DNA of 64,000 nt. Origin: Segetibacter sp. 3557_3 (GTDB taxonomy: Bacteria > Bacteroidota > Bacteroidia > Chitinophagales > Chitinophagaceae). A program made the position numbers and the translations under genes. Position 1 is the stretch's first letter. Each line of letters begins with the position of its first letter. This document shows positions 16,834 through 26,994 of this stretch, in pieces. The stretch spans positions 62,001 through 126,000 of the forward strand of contig NZ_SMSK01000003.1 in NCBI RefSeq assembly GCF_004354985.1, written 5' to 3'. The notes beneath the pieces were generated by a model. It was given only the letters and a program-made list of their open reading frames with translations, searched no databases and had not been told where the DNA came from.

Positions 16834-17982
16834 ATGCGCTTGCCTGCATACTGTATCGCCTGCCTTTTGCTGCTGCTAACAAGTACAGCCAATGGCAATC
16901 CCGCTAAGCTGGCGAGAACAATGAAGATGCAGATGCCTGAACCCGGCGCATACGAAATGGTTGTTAAAGGTAAAAAGGTGGGTTTATTTGTGCTCCGCAA
17001 TAACAAGGTTCAGCTTGGTATTACCAACCTGGGTGCAAGAATAGTAAGCCTTATTGTGCCCGATCGAAATGGCACTGCTACAGACATCGTCTTAGGCTTC
17101 GATAGCGTCGCCACTTATCTTAAAAAAGACAAACAATACTTTGGCGCAACGGTGGGCAGGTTTGCAAACCGGATTGCGCGCGGAAAGTTTACCCTCGACG
17201 GAGTTGCCTACCAACTTGATGTTAACAATGGTCCGAACGCATTACATGGCGGTAGAGAGGGGTTCTTCAACCAACCCTGGACCGTAGATACCCTAACGCA
17301 ACAATATATCTCCCTAACATATATATCCCGTGATGGTGAGCAGGGCTACCCCGGCACACTAAATACCCGAATGAGCTACCGGCTGACCAACGAAAACGCC
17401 GTGGAGATCAGCTACTATGCCACAACGGATAAAAAAACAATCATCAACCTCACCAACCACGCCTTTTACAATCTTAATGGTGCCGGAACCTCAACGATAG
17501 TCGATCATATTATAAACATCAATGCGTCGGCATTTACACCCATCGACTCCACATCGATCCCAACTGGTGAGATCAGGAGTGTTTCGGGAACAGCCTTCGA
17601 CCTGAGGGTTCCGGTTAACCTGGGTGACCGCCTGCAGCAACAAGACGAGCAGTTACAAATAGCAAAGGGTTTCGACCACAACTTTGTTTTAGATCGCCAA
17701 CCCAGCGGAGGCTACGCAGCAAGGGTTGTTGCGCCAAAAACCGGCATCACGCTAACGGTAAACACCACAGAACCCGGTATGCAGTTTTACGACGGTCATA
17801 AGCTTAATCCGGGTGATCGCGATGGCAAGGGTGGTGTAGCTTACCCGGCATTGTCGGGATTTTGCCTCGAAACTCAGCACTACCCCGATGCGCCAAACCA
17901 CCCTAATTTTCCATCAACCATTTTAGAACCGGGAACCCGCTTTTTCAGCAGAACCATATATACGTTTGGAACAGATCGATAG
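16834..17982 (+). CDS. galM: Secreted aldose 1-epimerase
   Basis: The product has 382 residues with an N-terminal signal peptide ('RLPAYCIACLLLLLTSTANG'). It is a GalM-type mutarotase, which interconverts alpha and beta anomers of hexoses. Catalytic residues are in place: His138 in 'NALHGGREGFF', His209 in 'LTNHAFYNL' and the base Glu346 in 'FCLETQHYPDAPN'. The family motif 'GATVGRFANRIARGKF' is complete. Export to the periplasm fits a role next to a secreted GH31 glycosidase and SusCD. The length is slightly above the cytoplasmic enzymes because of the leader. Confidence 0.92.
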   Translation: MRLPAYCIACLLLLLTSTANGNPAKLARTMKMQMPEPGAYEMVVKGKKVGLFVLRNNKVQLGITNLGARIVSLIVPDRNGTATDIVLGFDSVATYLKKDKQYFGATVGRFANRIARGKFTLDGVAYQLDVNNGPNALHGGREGFFNQPWTVDTLTQQYISLTYISRDGEQGYPGTLNTRMSYRLTNENAVEISYYATTDKKTIINLTNHAFYNLNGAGTSTIVDHIININASAFTPIDSTSIPTGEIRSVSGTAFDLRVPVNLGDRLQQQDEQLQIAKGFDHNFVLDRQPSGGYAARVVAPKTGITLTVNTTEPGMQFYDGHKLNPGDRDGKGGVAYPALSGFCLETQHYPDAPNHPNFPSTILEPGTRFFSRTIYTFGTDR

Positions 17983-18006
17983 ATAACACAGCCAGGAACT
18001 TTGTAT

Positions 18007-18032
18007 TACCGGTATAAACATTTATACCGGTA
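18007..18032. promoter_or_regulatory. Perfect 26-bp palindrome, candidate operator
   Basis: TACCGGTATAAA (18007-18018), the 2-nt spacer CA and TTTATACCGGTA (18021-18032) form a perfect inverted repeat with 12-bp arms. It lies between the galM stop and the GH31 start. There is no T-run, so it is a poor terminator. Such symmetry fits a dimeric repressor or activator site. The cognate regulator is unknown. Confidence 0.55.
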
Positions 18033-18078
18033 GCAGACACCTATTTCTTCATTCCTGTAAACACCACCATCCATTACT

Positions 18079-20394
18079 ATGGCCAAAAAATTTTTTTCTC
18101 GCTTGCTTCTGCTAACTCCATTGCTTTCCCTGCACGTGTGTGTACATGCGCAAACCATTACTGCAGCAGGACAACCTGCCCAGCTCGATGTACGCAAGGC
18201 CGGCGAAAATAGTATCCGTATCACGCTTAAGCCGGTAAGCTACCAGCAACCATTTCCATTTAGTCCTGCCGTAGTGGAACGCGACTACGGCTCACCCTCC
18301 ATCAGCATTCGCGACCTCAGTAAAGCGGTCAAACGGAAAGTTGGTAACCTAAACGTAGAAGTACAGAAGGATCCTATGCGGGTAATCGTCACCAACGCGA
18401 AAAATCAACCCGTACAGGAGCTAACATTCGATGGCGACGGCAACCTGCTTTTTAGTACCTATGGCCAGCCGGTATTGGGCTTGGGCGAAGGAGGTCCCAA
18501 GCCGGAACGCGGTTCCAACTGGCGCGCCGCACCCATCCAGTTCGATCGCAGGGGTATGCTCGATAGCATGCAACCACGCTGGCAAAGTGATGCTTATGGT
18601 TCGCGGAACCCTGTAGCCATGCTTGTTGGCACGTCGGGCTGGGGCGTGTTTGTTGCCTCGCCATGGGTGTTGGTCGACCTTCAGGACGCAGAAAAGGGCA
18701 AGTTCATTCCATGGAAACCCATCGGCGTCACCAATACACCCCAAACCCAACGTAACCAGGGGCTAAATCAAGGCAAGGGATTGCCCCCGATCGATAAAAT
18801 TGTGCCGGGTTTGTTCGACGTCTTCGTTTTCGATAGCCATGAACCCTTGCAGTTCATGAAAGACTTTTCGGTAATCACCGGCCCGGCTGCAATGCCGCCC
18901 AAATGGGCACTGGGGTATATGCAATCGCACCGTACCCTCATCGACGAAAACCAGATGATCGGGATTGTAGACACCTTCCGTAACAAGAAGATTCCTGTAG
19001 ATGCCGTCATCTATCTCGGAACCGGTTTCGCACCGGTTGGTTGGAACAAAATGCAGCCCTCATTCGACTTTCACCCGGATGTTTTTAAACGCGACCCGAA
19101 AGCCTTTATGGATGATATGCATAAGCGTAATGTAAAGGTGGTATTGCATATGGTGCCATGGGACCGCGACAAATTACCAACCCTGCAGGGTACTATTCCA
19201 CCAAAGCCAGGTGAGGTGGTCGACCAGACACATATCAAGAACTACTGGCAGCAACACCAGCCACTAATCGATAAGGGGGTCGATGCCTTCTGGCCTGATG
19301 AAGGCGATTGGTTCAACCTGCATGAACGCATCAAACGACACCAGTTGTATTACCAGGGTCACCTGTCTTCACAACCGAATGTGCGCCCCTGGAGCCTTCA
19401 ACGCAACGGCTATCCCGGCATAGCGCAATGGGGTGGATGGGTATGGTCGGGTGATACTGAGTCCTCCTGGAAAACGCTGGAGGGGCAGGTTGCGGTTGGC
19501 ATCAACTATTCACTCAGCATTGGCCCATACTGGGGCTCAGATATCGGTGGCTTCTACTCCAATGCCGAGCTTACCGGCGAACTCTATGCACGTTGGTACC
19601 AGTTTGCAGCATTTTGCGGATCATTCCGCTCGCATGGCCGTACCTGGAGAACACGACTGCCATGGGGTTGGGGCCTGAGTTATATGGGGCCAAGCGAAGA
19701 CCGGGTTCCGCCTCTTGAGTCGGAGTTGAACAACCCCGCGATTGAACCCATTGCCCGTAAGTACGACGAGCTGCACTATCAATTATTGCCCTATACCTAT
19801 ACACTCGCATGGGAAGCAAGAAACACGGGTTTGCCCCTCATGCGAGCCATGTGGCTGCATTATCCCAACGATGAAAAAGTTCGCAACCTGGGCACACAAT
19901 ACCTGTGGGGCCGCGACCTGATCGTTGCACCTGTTTTCGAAAAAGGCGCGTCGAACCGCGACGTATACCTACCGCAGGGCGACTGGTACGACTGGTGGAC
20001 AAATACAAAAGAAAGCGGGGGTAAATCGGTTAGTAAAAAGGTTGATCTCGCTACCATGCCCATTTACGTTCGGGCAGGAGCGATCATTCCATTTGATCCC
20101 GTTCGCCAGCATGTCAACGAAGTGGTTGATCAGCCAACCACATTGCGGATATACCAGGGCGCAAATGGCAATTACACACTTTATGAAGACGATGGCATAA
20201 GCCAGGATTATCTGAAGAATATCGCAACAATAACCAACATTACCTGGAACGATGCGGGTAAACAGCTCGTAATAAAACCGGCGGGAAACGGAAAAATGTC
20301 AACCGGCGATCGGAAGTTTAAAGTTGAACTGATACCATCCGGCATAACCAAAGAAGTAAACTATAACGGGAAATCAATGAACGTACAATTGTAA
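18079..20394 (+). CDS. Glycoside hydrolase family 31 protein, secreted
   Basis: The product has 771 residues with a signal peptide ending near 'CVHAQ'. The GH31 (beta/alpha)8 barrel is preceded by the N-terminal beta domain and followed by C-terminal beta domains. The nucleophile is Asp407 in 'DAFWPDEGDWF' and the probable acid/base is Asp459 in 'WVWSGDTESSW'. Family signatures such as 'KWALGYMQSH', 'GSDIGGF' and 'MPIYVRAGAIIPF' are complete. GH31 members cleave alpha-glucosides or alpha-xylosides; the exact substrate cannot be fixed. It lies 96 bp after galM and 437 bp before susC, so it is likely part of the same polysaccharide utilisation locus. Confidence 0.92.
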   Translation: MAKKFFSRLLLLTPLLSLHVCVHAQTITAAGQPAQLDVRKAGENSIRITLKPVSYQQPFPFSPAVVERDYGSPSISIRDLSKAVKRKVGNLNVEVQKDPMRVIVTNAKNQPVQELTFDGDGNLLFSTYGQPVLGLGEGGPKPERGSNWRAAPIQFDRRGMLDSMQPRWQSDAYGSRNPVAMLVGTSGWGVFVASPWVLVDLQDAEKGKFIPWKPIGVTNTPQTQRNQGLNQGKGLPPIDKIVPGLFDVFVFDSHEPLQFMKDFSVITGPAAMPPKWALGYMQSHRTLIDENQMIGIVDTFRNKKIPVDAVIYLGTGFAPVGWNKMQPSFDFHPDVFKRDPKAFMDDMHKRNVKVVLHMVPWDRDKLPTLQGTIPPKPGEVVDQTHIKNYWQQHQPLIDKGVDAFWPDEGDWFNLHERIKRHQLYYQGHLSSQPNVRPWSLQRNGYPGIAQWGGWVWSGDTESSWKTLEGQVAVGINYSLSIGPYWGSDIGGFYSNAELTGELYARWYQFAAFCGSFRSHGRTWRTRLPWGWGLSYMGPSEDRVPPLESELNNPAIEPIARKYDELHYQLLPYTYTLAWEARNTGLPLMRAMWLHYPNDEKVRNLGTQYLWGRDLIVAPVFEKGASNRDVYLPQGDWYDWWTNTKESGGKSVSKKVDLATMPIYVRAGAIIPFDPVRQHVNEVVDQPTTLRIYQGANGNYTLYEDDGISQDYLKNIATITNITWNDAGKQLVIKPAGNGKMSTGDRKFKVELIPSGITKEVNYNGKSMNVQL

Positions 20395-20831
20395 ACAGGA
20401 CTATGCAAACCTGCTGAGCTGAACATCATTGGTGCTTTTTTTGGTGACCGGCAGAAGATCATTGAAGAGGCATCGTTGCCACGCTCGGTTCATCTGGTAG
20501 TATCCTATGGCAGCACTGGTTTCAGCTATGGTGGGTTTCGCTAATCGCAGGCAGCATCCATGGCGGGGTTTAGTAGTAGCATGTATTACAGGGGAAGCAA
20601 CATGAGTGCAATTGTTTTCGACGATTGAATTTGATAACTGATGAATCAACGAATGACGATCTGCCCGAGCCGACACTGCCAATGGATTAGCCAAACGACT
20701 AAGCATCATGCTATGGAAAAGGTTCTTGCAACGCCAGGAGGAAGGAGCGGTCATCTTATTCTGGCATTGGTCATCGACGTCAACAATTCCTATTTCTATA
20801 ATCCAACTTTTTACCAATAAAACTTTAGGTT
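20395..20831. other. Intergenic region upstream of susC
   Basis: This 437-bp region has no supported gene. A minus-strand 138-codon frame here has no family resemblance. A stretch at 20471-20495 (ATCGTTGCCACGCTCGGTTC) weakly resembles the left part of the REP-like element. The susCD promoter presumably lies near the right end. Confidence 0.45.
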
Positions 20832-23801
20832 ATGAATAAGTTCAGGCTGCTGATAACTGTGGCTGTTTGTTTGTTCGTAAACTGCATACAAACGTTTGCC
20901 AAACGTGAACCTGCTCCTTTTTTCAAATCCATTACCGGTGTAATTACGGATGCGCAAACAAAGGAGCCGCTTGCGGGTGCATCAGTTGTGGTTAAGAATA
21001 CCACGATTGGAACAACAACCGATGCCAACGGAAGGTTTACATTGAATGTTGACGATGGCAGTGTCACCGTAATTGTATCATATGCTTCCTACATTCAACA
21101 GGAAATTGACGTCAGGGATCAAAGTAGTTTACAGGTTGCACTTAGCAAATCTGTTACAAACCTCGACGACGTAGTGGTGATTGGTTATGGTACCCAAAAG
21201 AAAGGCGATGTCACCAGTGCAATTGCCAGTGTTAAATCGGAGAACTTCGTTAAGGGCGCAGTACGAGATGCCGCTCAGTTAATCCAGGGTAAAGTAGCAG
21301 GCTTGTCGGTTTCCACCCCTTCCGGCGATCCAACTGCCGGAACCCAAATTCAGCTTCGTGGTATAACAACCCTGAAGGCTTCTACCGAGCCGCTGGTTTT
21401 AATTGATGGAATACCCGGATCATTAAATTCTGTTGCGCCTGAAGATATCGAGTCGATCGACGTGCTGAAAGACGGATCTGCTGCTGCGATTTATGGAACA
21501 CGCGGTACAAATGGTGTCATCCTGATTACTACCCGAAAGTTACACGGCGAAGCACGTTCATCGCTTGACTACAATGCATATGTTGGTGTGCAGCAGATCG
21601 CACGGCGTCCCGATTTTCTTACCGCCTCCGATTATCGCAAATACATTGCTGAAGGAATCAAGTTCGTGGATTATGGAGGCGATACTGACTGGTTTAAAGA
21701 AATTACCCGAACCCCGGTAAGTCATACCCATAACCTCACCTGGCAGGGTGGAACCCGTACCACCAACTTTACCGCATCATTGAATTACCGTAATTGGGAG
21801 GGCATATTTCTTAAATCCGATAACCGGCAGTTGACGGGCCGTGTCGACCTGAACCATTCCATGCTGGACGGCAAGGTGAAGTTCAATCTAAACGTGGTGA
21901 GCAGAACACAAAAGTTCTGGACCGGTGGTAACGGCAACAGCTTCAACAATTATGTGTACCGGATGTCGCTGATCCGTAACCCGACCGATAGCGTCAGAAC
22001 GGCTTTGGGAGCATGGCAGGAGCGGAGTGTGTTGGAGTACGATAACCCGGTAGCTTACCTGCAGGAAACAGATGGCCAGAGCACCCAAAACGAACTTCGG
22101 CTCAATGGTAATGTAACGGTTACGCCAATAAAAGACCTTCGATTAAAACTACTCGTCTCTAATGTGCAGCGAAATATTTTAAATGGTTTTTCGCAAACAA
22201 AGCAACACGTTTCTACCACCAAAAGTGGATTGAATGGGTTTGCAGCACGTAGTACCATCGCAACAAAAGACGATATGGTGGAACTGACTGCCGACTATTC
22301 CAAAACTTTACGCGATCACAAATTCACCATCCTTGTGGGCGGAAGTTCCCAAACCTTCTTCACCGAAAACTATGCGGTGCAAAACTGGGATTTTCCAACA
22401 GACGTGTATTCGTACAACCGGCTCGAGAATGGTTATGCATTAGGTCGCGGCGAAGCGGTTATGAACAGCAGCGCCGGAACCTGGACCCTGATCGGGTTCT
22501 TTTCCAGGCTTAACTATGCTTACCGCGATAAGTACCTCGCAATGGTGAGCGTTCGCCAGGAGGGCTCTTCAAAATTTGGCGGCAATAACAAGTGGGGCAA
22601 CTTCCCCGCTGCGTCCTTTGGCTGGCGGGTAAACAAGGAGTCATTTATGAAAAATGTACATTTTGTAAACGACTTAAAGTTCAGGGCTGGTTATGGTGTT
22701 ACGGGAATTTCACCTACTGACAACTACCTGCCTTTGCCGGGTTTGAATTATGGTAACCGTGTCCTTGTTAATGGTGTATGGGTACAGTCGCTCGCTCCCT
22801 CCCGTAATCCTAACCCCAACCTTCGCTGGGAACGCAAAGAAGAGTACAACTTTGGTCTCGACTTCTCCCTGTTTAAGAACCGTATCAACGGTAGTATCGA
22901 TGCTTATCGCAGGCTCACCAAAGATATGTTGTGGGACTACCAGGTGCCTGTGCCACCATATGCCATCAGTACCATTACGGCAAATGTGGGTAGCATACAA
23001 AACCAGGGGGTTGAGCTCATCCTGAATTTCAACGCAGTTCAGTCTAAAGATTTCGAATGGACCACCAGTGTGAACTTTTCTACTAATACCAACAAGCTGG
23101 TCTCCTTATCCAACGAGCAATTTAAAACCACCAACGACTTCTTCGACGAAGGCGCAACAGGTGCCCCCATCCAGGTCTCAACGCACCGGGTAAAAATAGG
23201 CGGACCAATAGGCGACTTTTTTGGTTACAAGTCTGTTGACATCGACGACCAGGGAAAATGGATCATTGAAGATGGAACCGGGAAACGAAAACCTATCCAG
23301 GATGCTAAACCCGAGGACAGGCAAATACTTGGCAATGCCTTACCCGATTTGTATGCTGGTTGGAACAACAACATCCGTTATAAAAACTGGGACTTCAACC
23401 TGCTCATGCGTGGTGCATTTGGTTTCCAGATCTTGAACTTTCAACGCATGTTCTACGAAAACCTAAAAGTGGTTCAGTACAATATGTTGAAGTCGGCCTT
23501 TGATAATGTATATGGCAAAACCCGACTCAATACCGACCTGGCCTATGTAAGTTATTATGTAGAAGATGGTGACTACTGGAAGATTGATAATGCAACCCTT
23601 GGTTATACCTTTCCTACTAAAAACTCGAAGTACATAAAAAATGCCCGTCTATACGTTTCGGGATTAAACCTGCTTACCCTTACCAAATACAAAGGCATAG
23701 ATCCGGAAGTGAATATGATGGGACTGTCCCCTGGTAACGATAATGCAAATAAATATCCCACCACCCGTTCCTATACCGTTGGCGTAAACATTGGTTTTTA
23801 A
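20832..23801 (+). CDS. susC: SusC/RagA-family TonB-dependent receptor
   Basis: The product has 989 residues and a signal peptide ('FRLLITVAVCLFVNCIQTFA'). A CarboxypepD_reg-like beta domain (~35-115; 'ITGVITDAQTKEPLAGASVV') precedes the 'DDVVVIGYGTQKKGDVT' segment, a plug domain (~120-240; 'VLIDGIPGSLNSVAPEDIESIDVLKD') and a long beta-barrel ending in Phe. This is the outer-membrane oligosaccharide importer of a SusCD pair. The 19-bp gap to susD shows an operon. It lacks an extra N-terminal STN domain, so anti-sigma signalling through it is unlikely. Confidence 0.95.
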   Translation: MNKFRLLITVAVCLFVNCIQTFAKREPAPFFKSITGVITDAQTKEPLAGASVVVKNTTIGTTTDANGRFTLNVDDGSVTVIVSYASYIQQEIDVRDQSSLQVALSKSVTNLDDVVVIGYGTQKKGDVTSAIASVKSENFVKGAVRDAAQLIQGKVAGLSVSTPSGDPTAGTQIQLRGITTLKASTEPLVLIDGIPGSLNSVAPEDIESIDVLKDGSAAAIYGTRGTNGVILITTRKLHGEARSSLDYNAYVGVQQIARRPDFLTASDYRKYIAEGIKFVDYGGDTDWFKEITRTPVSHTHNLTWQGGTRTTNFTASLNYRNWEGIFLKSDNRQLTGRVDLNHSMLDGKVKFNLNVVSRTQKFWTGGNGNSFNNYVYRMSLIRNPTDSVRTALGAWQERSVLEYDNPVAYLQETDGQSTQNELRLNGNVTVTPIKDLRLKLLVSNVQRNILNGFSQTKQHVSTTKSGLNGFAARSTIATKDDMVELTADYSKTLRDHKFTILVGGSSQTFFTENYAVQNWDFPTDVYSYNRLENGYALGRGEAVMNSSAGTWTLIGFFSRLNYAYRDKYLAMVSVRQEGSSKFGGNNKWGNFPAASFGWRVNKESFMKNVHFVNDLKFRAGYGVTGISPTDNYLPLPGLNYGNRVLVNGVWVQSLAPSRNPNPNLRWERKEEYNFGLDFSLFKNRINGSIDAYRRLTKDMLWDYQVPVPPYAISTITANVGSIQNQGVELILNFNAVQSKDFEWTTSVNFSTNTNKLVSLSNEQFKTTNDFFDEGATGAPIQVSTHRVKIGGPIGDFFGYKSVDIDDQGKWIIEDGTGKRKPIQDAKPEDRQILGNALPDLYAGWNNNIRYKNWDFNLLMRGAFGFQILNFQRMFYENLKVVQYNMLKSAFDNVYGKTRLNTDLAYVSYYVEDGDYWKIDNATLGYTFPTKNSKYIKNARLYVSGLNLLTLTKYKGIDPEVNMMGLSPGNDNANKYPTTRSYTVGVNIGF

Positions 23802-23819
23802 CCGCAAAAAATAATTTTT

Positions 23820-25421
23820 ATGCAAAAGCTATTTCAAACATCCAGAATTGCTTTTATGTTGATCGCAGCTGCGTTGCTGTTTACCACTTGCAAAAAGAAG
23901 CTTGAAGCTGAGGTTTATTCGGAAATCATCGAGAGTGATTTCATCCCTACCAGCAACGATGTTAATTCACTGGTTGGTCCCGTATACGCAAACATGCGGC
24001 CTATGATCGCAAGCTGGCATGGCTACTGGGATCTCGAGGAAGAAAGTGCCGACCAGATCATTACACCCGCCCGTCCGAGGGGTTGGTATGATGGAGGCAC
24101 GTACCAGCGTATGCACCGCCACTTATGGACACCCGTACAAACCCAACCCAACAACTTATGGAGCAGGTGTTTTACGGGAATTAATACCGCAAACAGGGTG
24201 TTAAATCAAATCGAGTCCGGGCGACTGCCGATTACCTCCGGTAAAGAAAAGGTGATTGCGGAATTGAAAACCGCCCGTGCTTTCTATTATTACCTGCTCT
24301 GCGATAATCACGGCAATGTGCCCATTGTAACCGACTTTACTAATACCGAGTTGCCAAAGCAAAGCACGAGGAAAGAGGTGTATGATTTTGTGGTAAAGGA
24401 ACTGCTTGAAAACATTCCCATCCTGGATCCTGCTGTGGATAAAACTACCTATGGCAGGTTTAACAGGTGGGCAGCGAAAGCCGTGCTCGCAAAAGTATAT
24501 TTAAACGCCGGTGTTTATACCGGAACCGCGCAATGGGACAAGTGTATTGAAACCTGTAACGATATTATCGCCGAGGCTACAACCAGGGGAAGCTATGCAC
24601 TTGAGGCAAAGTATCGCGACATTTTTAAAACCAATAATGAAGGTTCAAAAGAACTGGTATTTGCTATCCCTTACGACGAAATATTTGCTACTGAACAGAA
24701 TATTCACATGAAGGCCCTGGATGCTGTTATGCAACAAGTTTACAACATGCAAACCCAACCCTGGGGTGGCAACTGTGCAGTTCCGCAGTTCATCGATACC
24801 TACGACCCGGATGACCAGCGATTAAAAGACTCCTGGATTATGGGTCCCCAGTATAATGCAACAACCGGTAAGGAAGTAATCAATTATGTAAATACCGTCA
24901 CCAGTATCGAAATCAGCGAATACAATCATGGTTATCGCATGGGTAAGTTCGAGATCAAGATGGGGGTTAAGGCAGGCCTGAGTAACGACTTCCCGATGTT
25001 TCGTTATGCGGATGTGTTGATGATGAAAGCGGAAAGTTTATTAAGGACGGGCAGGGCGGATGAAGCAGCAACAATTGTTTCGCAGGTACGGCAACGAAAT
25101 TTTAGCAGCAATCCGGCTAAAGCAATTGTGACCGGTACAGACCTGATGAAGGGTAGCAGCTACCGCTATGGCTATTGGGAAAATGGTCAGATCAGCCAGC
25201 TACAGGGTGGGGGCGATATTCCATACGGCAGATTCCTTGATGAACTCGGATGGGAGTTCACTTGTGAAGCACATCGCCGGCAGGACCTCATTCGATTTGG
25301 TGTTTTTACAACTAAGATGTGGTTCCAGCATAAGGTGTCTTCAGCGGAAAAAACCTTGTTCCCAATTCCGTTAACCGAAGTCACAAAGAATCCAAACCTG
25401 AAACAAAATCCGGGATACTGA
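23820..25421 (+). CDS. susD: SusD/RagB-family lipoprotein
   Basis: The product has 533 residues and a lipoprotein signal with Cys24 in 'LLFTTCKKK'. The SusD-like tetratricopeptide-type helical core is recognisable ('WSRCFTGINTANRVLNQIE', 'ARAFYYYLLCDNHGNVPIV', 'RFNRWAAKAVLAKVYL'), and the C-terminal 'ELGWEFTCEAHRRQDLIRFG' and 'LFPIPLTEVTKNPNLKQNPGY' are the family endings. It is surface-exposed, forms the lid over SusC and binds the glycan. It is translationally adjacent to susC. Confidence 0.95.
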   Translation: MQKLFQTSRIAFMLIAAALLFTTCKKKLEAEVYSEIIESDFIPTSNDVNSLVGPVYANMRPMIASWHGYWDLEEESADQIITPARPRGWYDGGTYQRMHRHLWTPVQTQPNNLWSRCFTGINTANRVLNQIESGRLPITSGKEKVIAELKTARAFYYYLLCDNHGNVPIVTDFTNTELPKQSTRKEVYDFVVKELLENIPILDPAVDKTTYGRFNRWAAKAVLAKVYLNAGVYTGTAQWDKCIETCNDIIAEATTRGSYALEAKYRDIFKTNNEGSKELVFAIPYDEIFATEQNIHMKALDAVMQQVYNMQTQPWGGNCAVPQFIDTYDPDDQRLKDSWIMGPQYNATTGKEVINYVNTVTSIEISEYNHGYRMGKFEIKMGVKAGLSNDFPMFRYADVLMMKAESLLRTGRADEAATIVSQVRQRNFSSNPAKAIVTGTDLMKGSSYRYGYWENGQISQLQGGGDIPYGRFLDELGWEFTCEAHRRQDLIRFGVFTTKMWFQHKVSSAEKTLFPIPLTEVTKNPNLKQNPGY

Positions 25422-25809
25422 GATAATTAAAAATGTAAAATGTAAAATAAGTCAAAAGTCAAAAGTAAAAATTAAAAAGATTGTGCACGATAACTGAAAT
25501 TAGTGGTGCATGAGGGTTGAATAATAAAATCTTACGTGACTGCCAATTAATCGAATTATTGGTGCTTGCGGGAGCATAATGTGATGTTGAATTAAGGATG
25601 TAAAGTTCGGCGGGCGTGATAGTCATATTATTTCAGCGCATAAAAAAATGTTACTTATTTAGATAATAATTTACTGTTCAATTCTTTAAATAATTTATCT
25701 TTCAATTTTAGCATTTACATCTAATAATTAGAAATTCAGTAATTATAAGGGCGTAATTAAATTCTTGTTAGTCATTGTCATTTTTCATTTATAAATCATT
25801 TTTATTTCC
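25422..25809. other. AT-rich intergenic region between susD and the sugar-acid genes
   Basis: This is a 388-bp AT-rich region. It begins with short direct repeats (AAAATGTAAAATGTAAAAT and CAAAAGTCAAAAGT). The latter is the reverse complement of the motif ending the lutA-lutB repeat array near 38140-38170. The rest has no recognised element, though it must supply a promoter for the next operon unless susCD reads through. Confidence 0.5.
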
Positions 25810-26979
25810 GTGAAAATCTCTGCCGTACGAACCAAACTTTACCAATGGAAAGGGCCGGTTAAAACAGCCGACACCATTTTTGCAACTCCGGTAAGCCTGC
25901 TTCCCTTCCAGGCCGATGCACAGGCACCGTATCGTTTTTTTAGCTGGCTGGTAGTAGAAATTGAAACCGACGAGGGACATATTGGTTTAGGGAATGCCGG
26001 GCTTTGTCCCGACATCTGCAAACAAATTATTGATACCAAGCTGAAGCAGTTGTTGTTAAACGAAAACCCGCTGAACATTGAGTACCTGTTCGAAAAAATG
26101 TTTCGGTCTACGGTTGCTTACGGCAGAAAAGGTGCGGTGCTTGCTGCGATCAGCGCAGTTGATATTGCGCTATGGGACATTCGCGGGCATGTAATGCAGC
26201 AGCCCGTTTTCATGTTGTTGGGTGGCCGCACAAAGGAACACATTGAAACGTACTATAGCCGGCTATATACCCGGGACCTCGACAAACTTCAACAGGAAGC
26301 AGCCTTTTACCAATCCGAAGGTTTTAAAGGAATGAAGTTGCGTTGCGGGTACCCCCTCACCGAGGGTCGTGCGGGAATGAAGAAAAATATTGAAATGGTT
26401 AGGGTTGTTCGCGAGACAGTTGGCGACGATGTTGACATTATGCTCGAAGCCTATATGGGTTTCAATTTTGCTTATGCAAAGCAATTGCTCAAGGAACTTG
26501 AACCATACAATTTACGCTGGGTTGAAGAGCTGCTATTGCCCGACGAGATACACAACTTTGCCCGGTTAAAGGAAGGAACAAGCATACCGCTTTCGGGAGG
26601 TGAACACGAATACACCCGTTATGGTTTTTACGACCTGGTGCAGGCAAATGCGCTCGATATTTTTCAGTTTGACACAAACCGGGTAGGCGGCTTTACGGAA
26701 GCGCAAAAAATTTGCACCATAGCCCAGCTCAATGGTGTTGAAGTTATTCCGCATGGTGGTCAGATGCACAACCTGCACGTAGTAATGAGTTCCTTTGCTT
26801 CGCCAATGGCCGAGTATTTTCCACAAACCGAAATTGAGGTTGGTAATGAAATGTTCTGGTATATTTTTGATGGCGAAGCAATTGCTGAAAACGGTAACCT
26901 GCAGCTGGATGATCAAAAGCCCGGTGTTGGCTTAACACTCAAAACAGGAGACCTGAACCACTTCAACATCATCGAATAA
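25810..26979 (+). CDS. Enolase-superfamily dehydratase, L-rhamnonate dehydratase-like
   Basis: The product has 389 residues and a GTG start. It belongs to the mandelate racemase group: metal ligands Glu213 ('MLEAYMG'), Glu239 ('WVEELLLPD') and Glu265 ('SGGEHEYTRYG'), and catalytic His315 ('IPHGGQMHN'). The segments 'EYTRYGFYDL', 'FDTNRVGGFTEAQKI' and 'EVGNEMFWYIFDGE' match the L-rhamnonate dehydratase subgroup. These enzymes remove water from an aldonic acid to give a 2-keto-3-deoxy acid in the cytoplasm. It starts a tight cluster with an SDR (15-bp gap) and an AraD1-like enzyme. The true substrate could be another 6-deoxy-hexonate or pentonate. Confidence 0.85.
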   Translation: MKISAVRTKLYQWKGPVKTADTIFATPVSLLPFQADAQAPYRFFSWLVVEIETDEGHIGLGNAGLCPDICKQIIDTKLKQLLLNENPLNIEYLFEKMFRSTVAYGRKGAVLAAISAVDIALWDIRGHVMQQPVFMLLGGRTKEHIETYYSRLYTRDLDKLQQEAAFYQSEGFKGMKLRCGYPLTEGRAGMKKNIEMVRVVRETVGDDVDIMLEAYMGFNFAYAKQLLKELEPYNLRWVEELLLPDEIHNFARLKEGTSIPLSGGEHEYTRYGFYDLVQANALDIFQFDTNRVGGFTEAQKICTIAQLNGVEVIPHGGQMHNLHVVMSSFASPMAEYFPQTEIEVGNEMFWYIFDGEAIAENGNLQLDDQKPGVGLTLKTGDLNHFNIIE

Positions 26980-26994
26980 CCATAAAAACAACCC

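Noticed and set aside
20401..20817. 138-codon minus-strand frame upstream of susC
   Set aside because: Composition (Cys, His, Met-rich) is not protein-like for this genome and no domain is seen.
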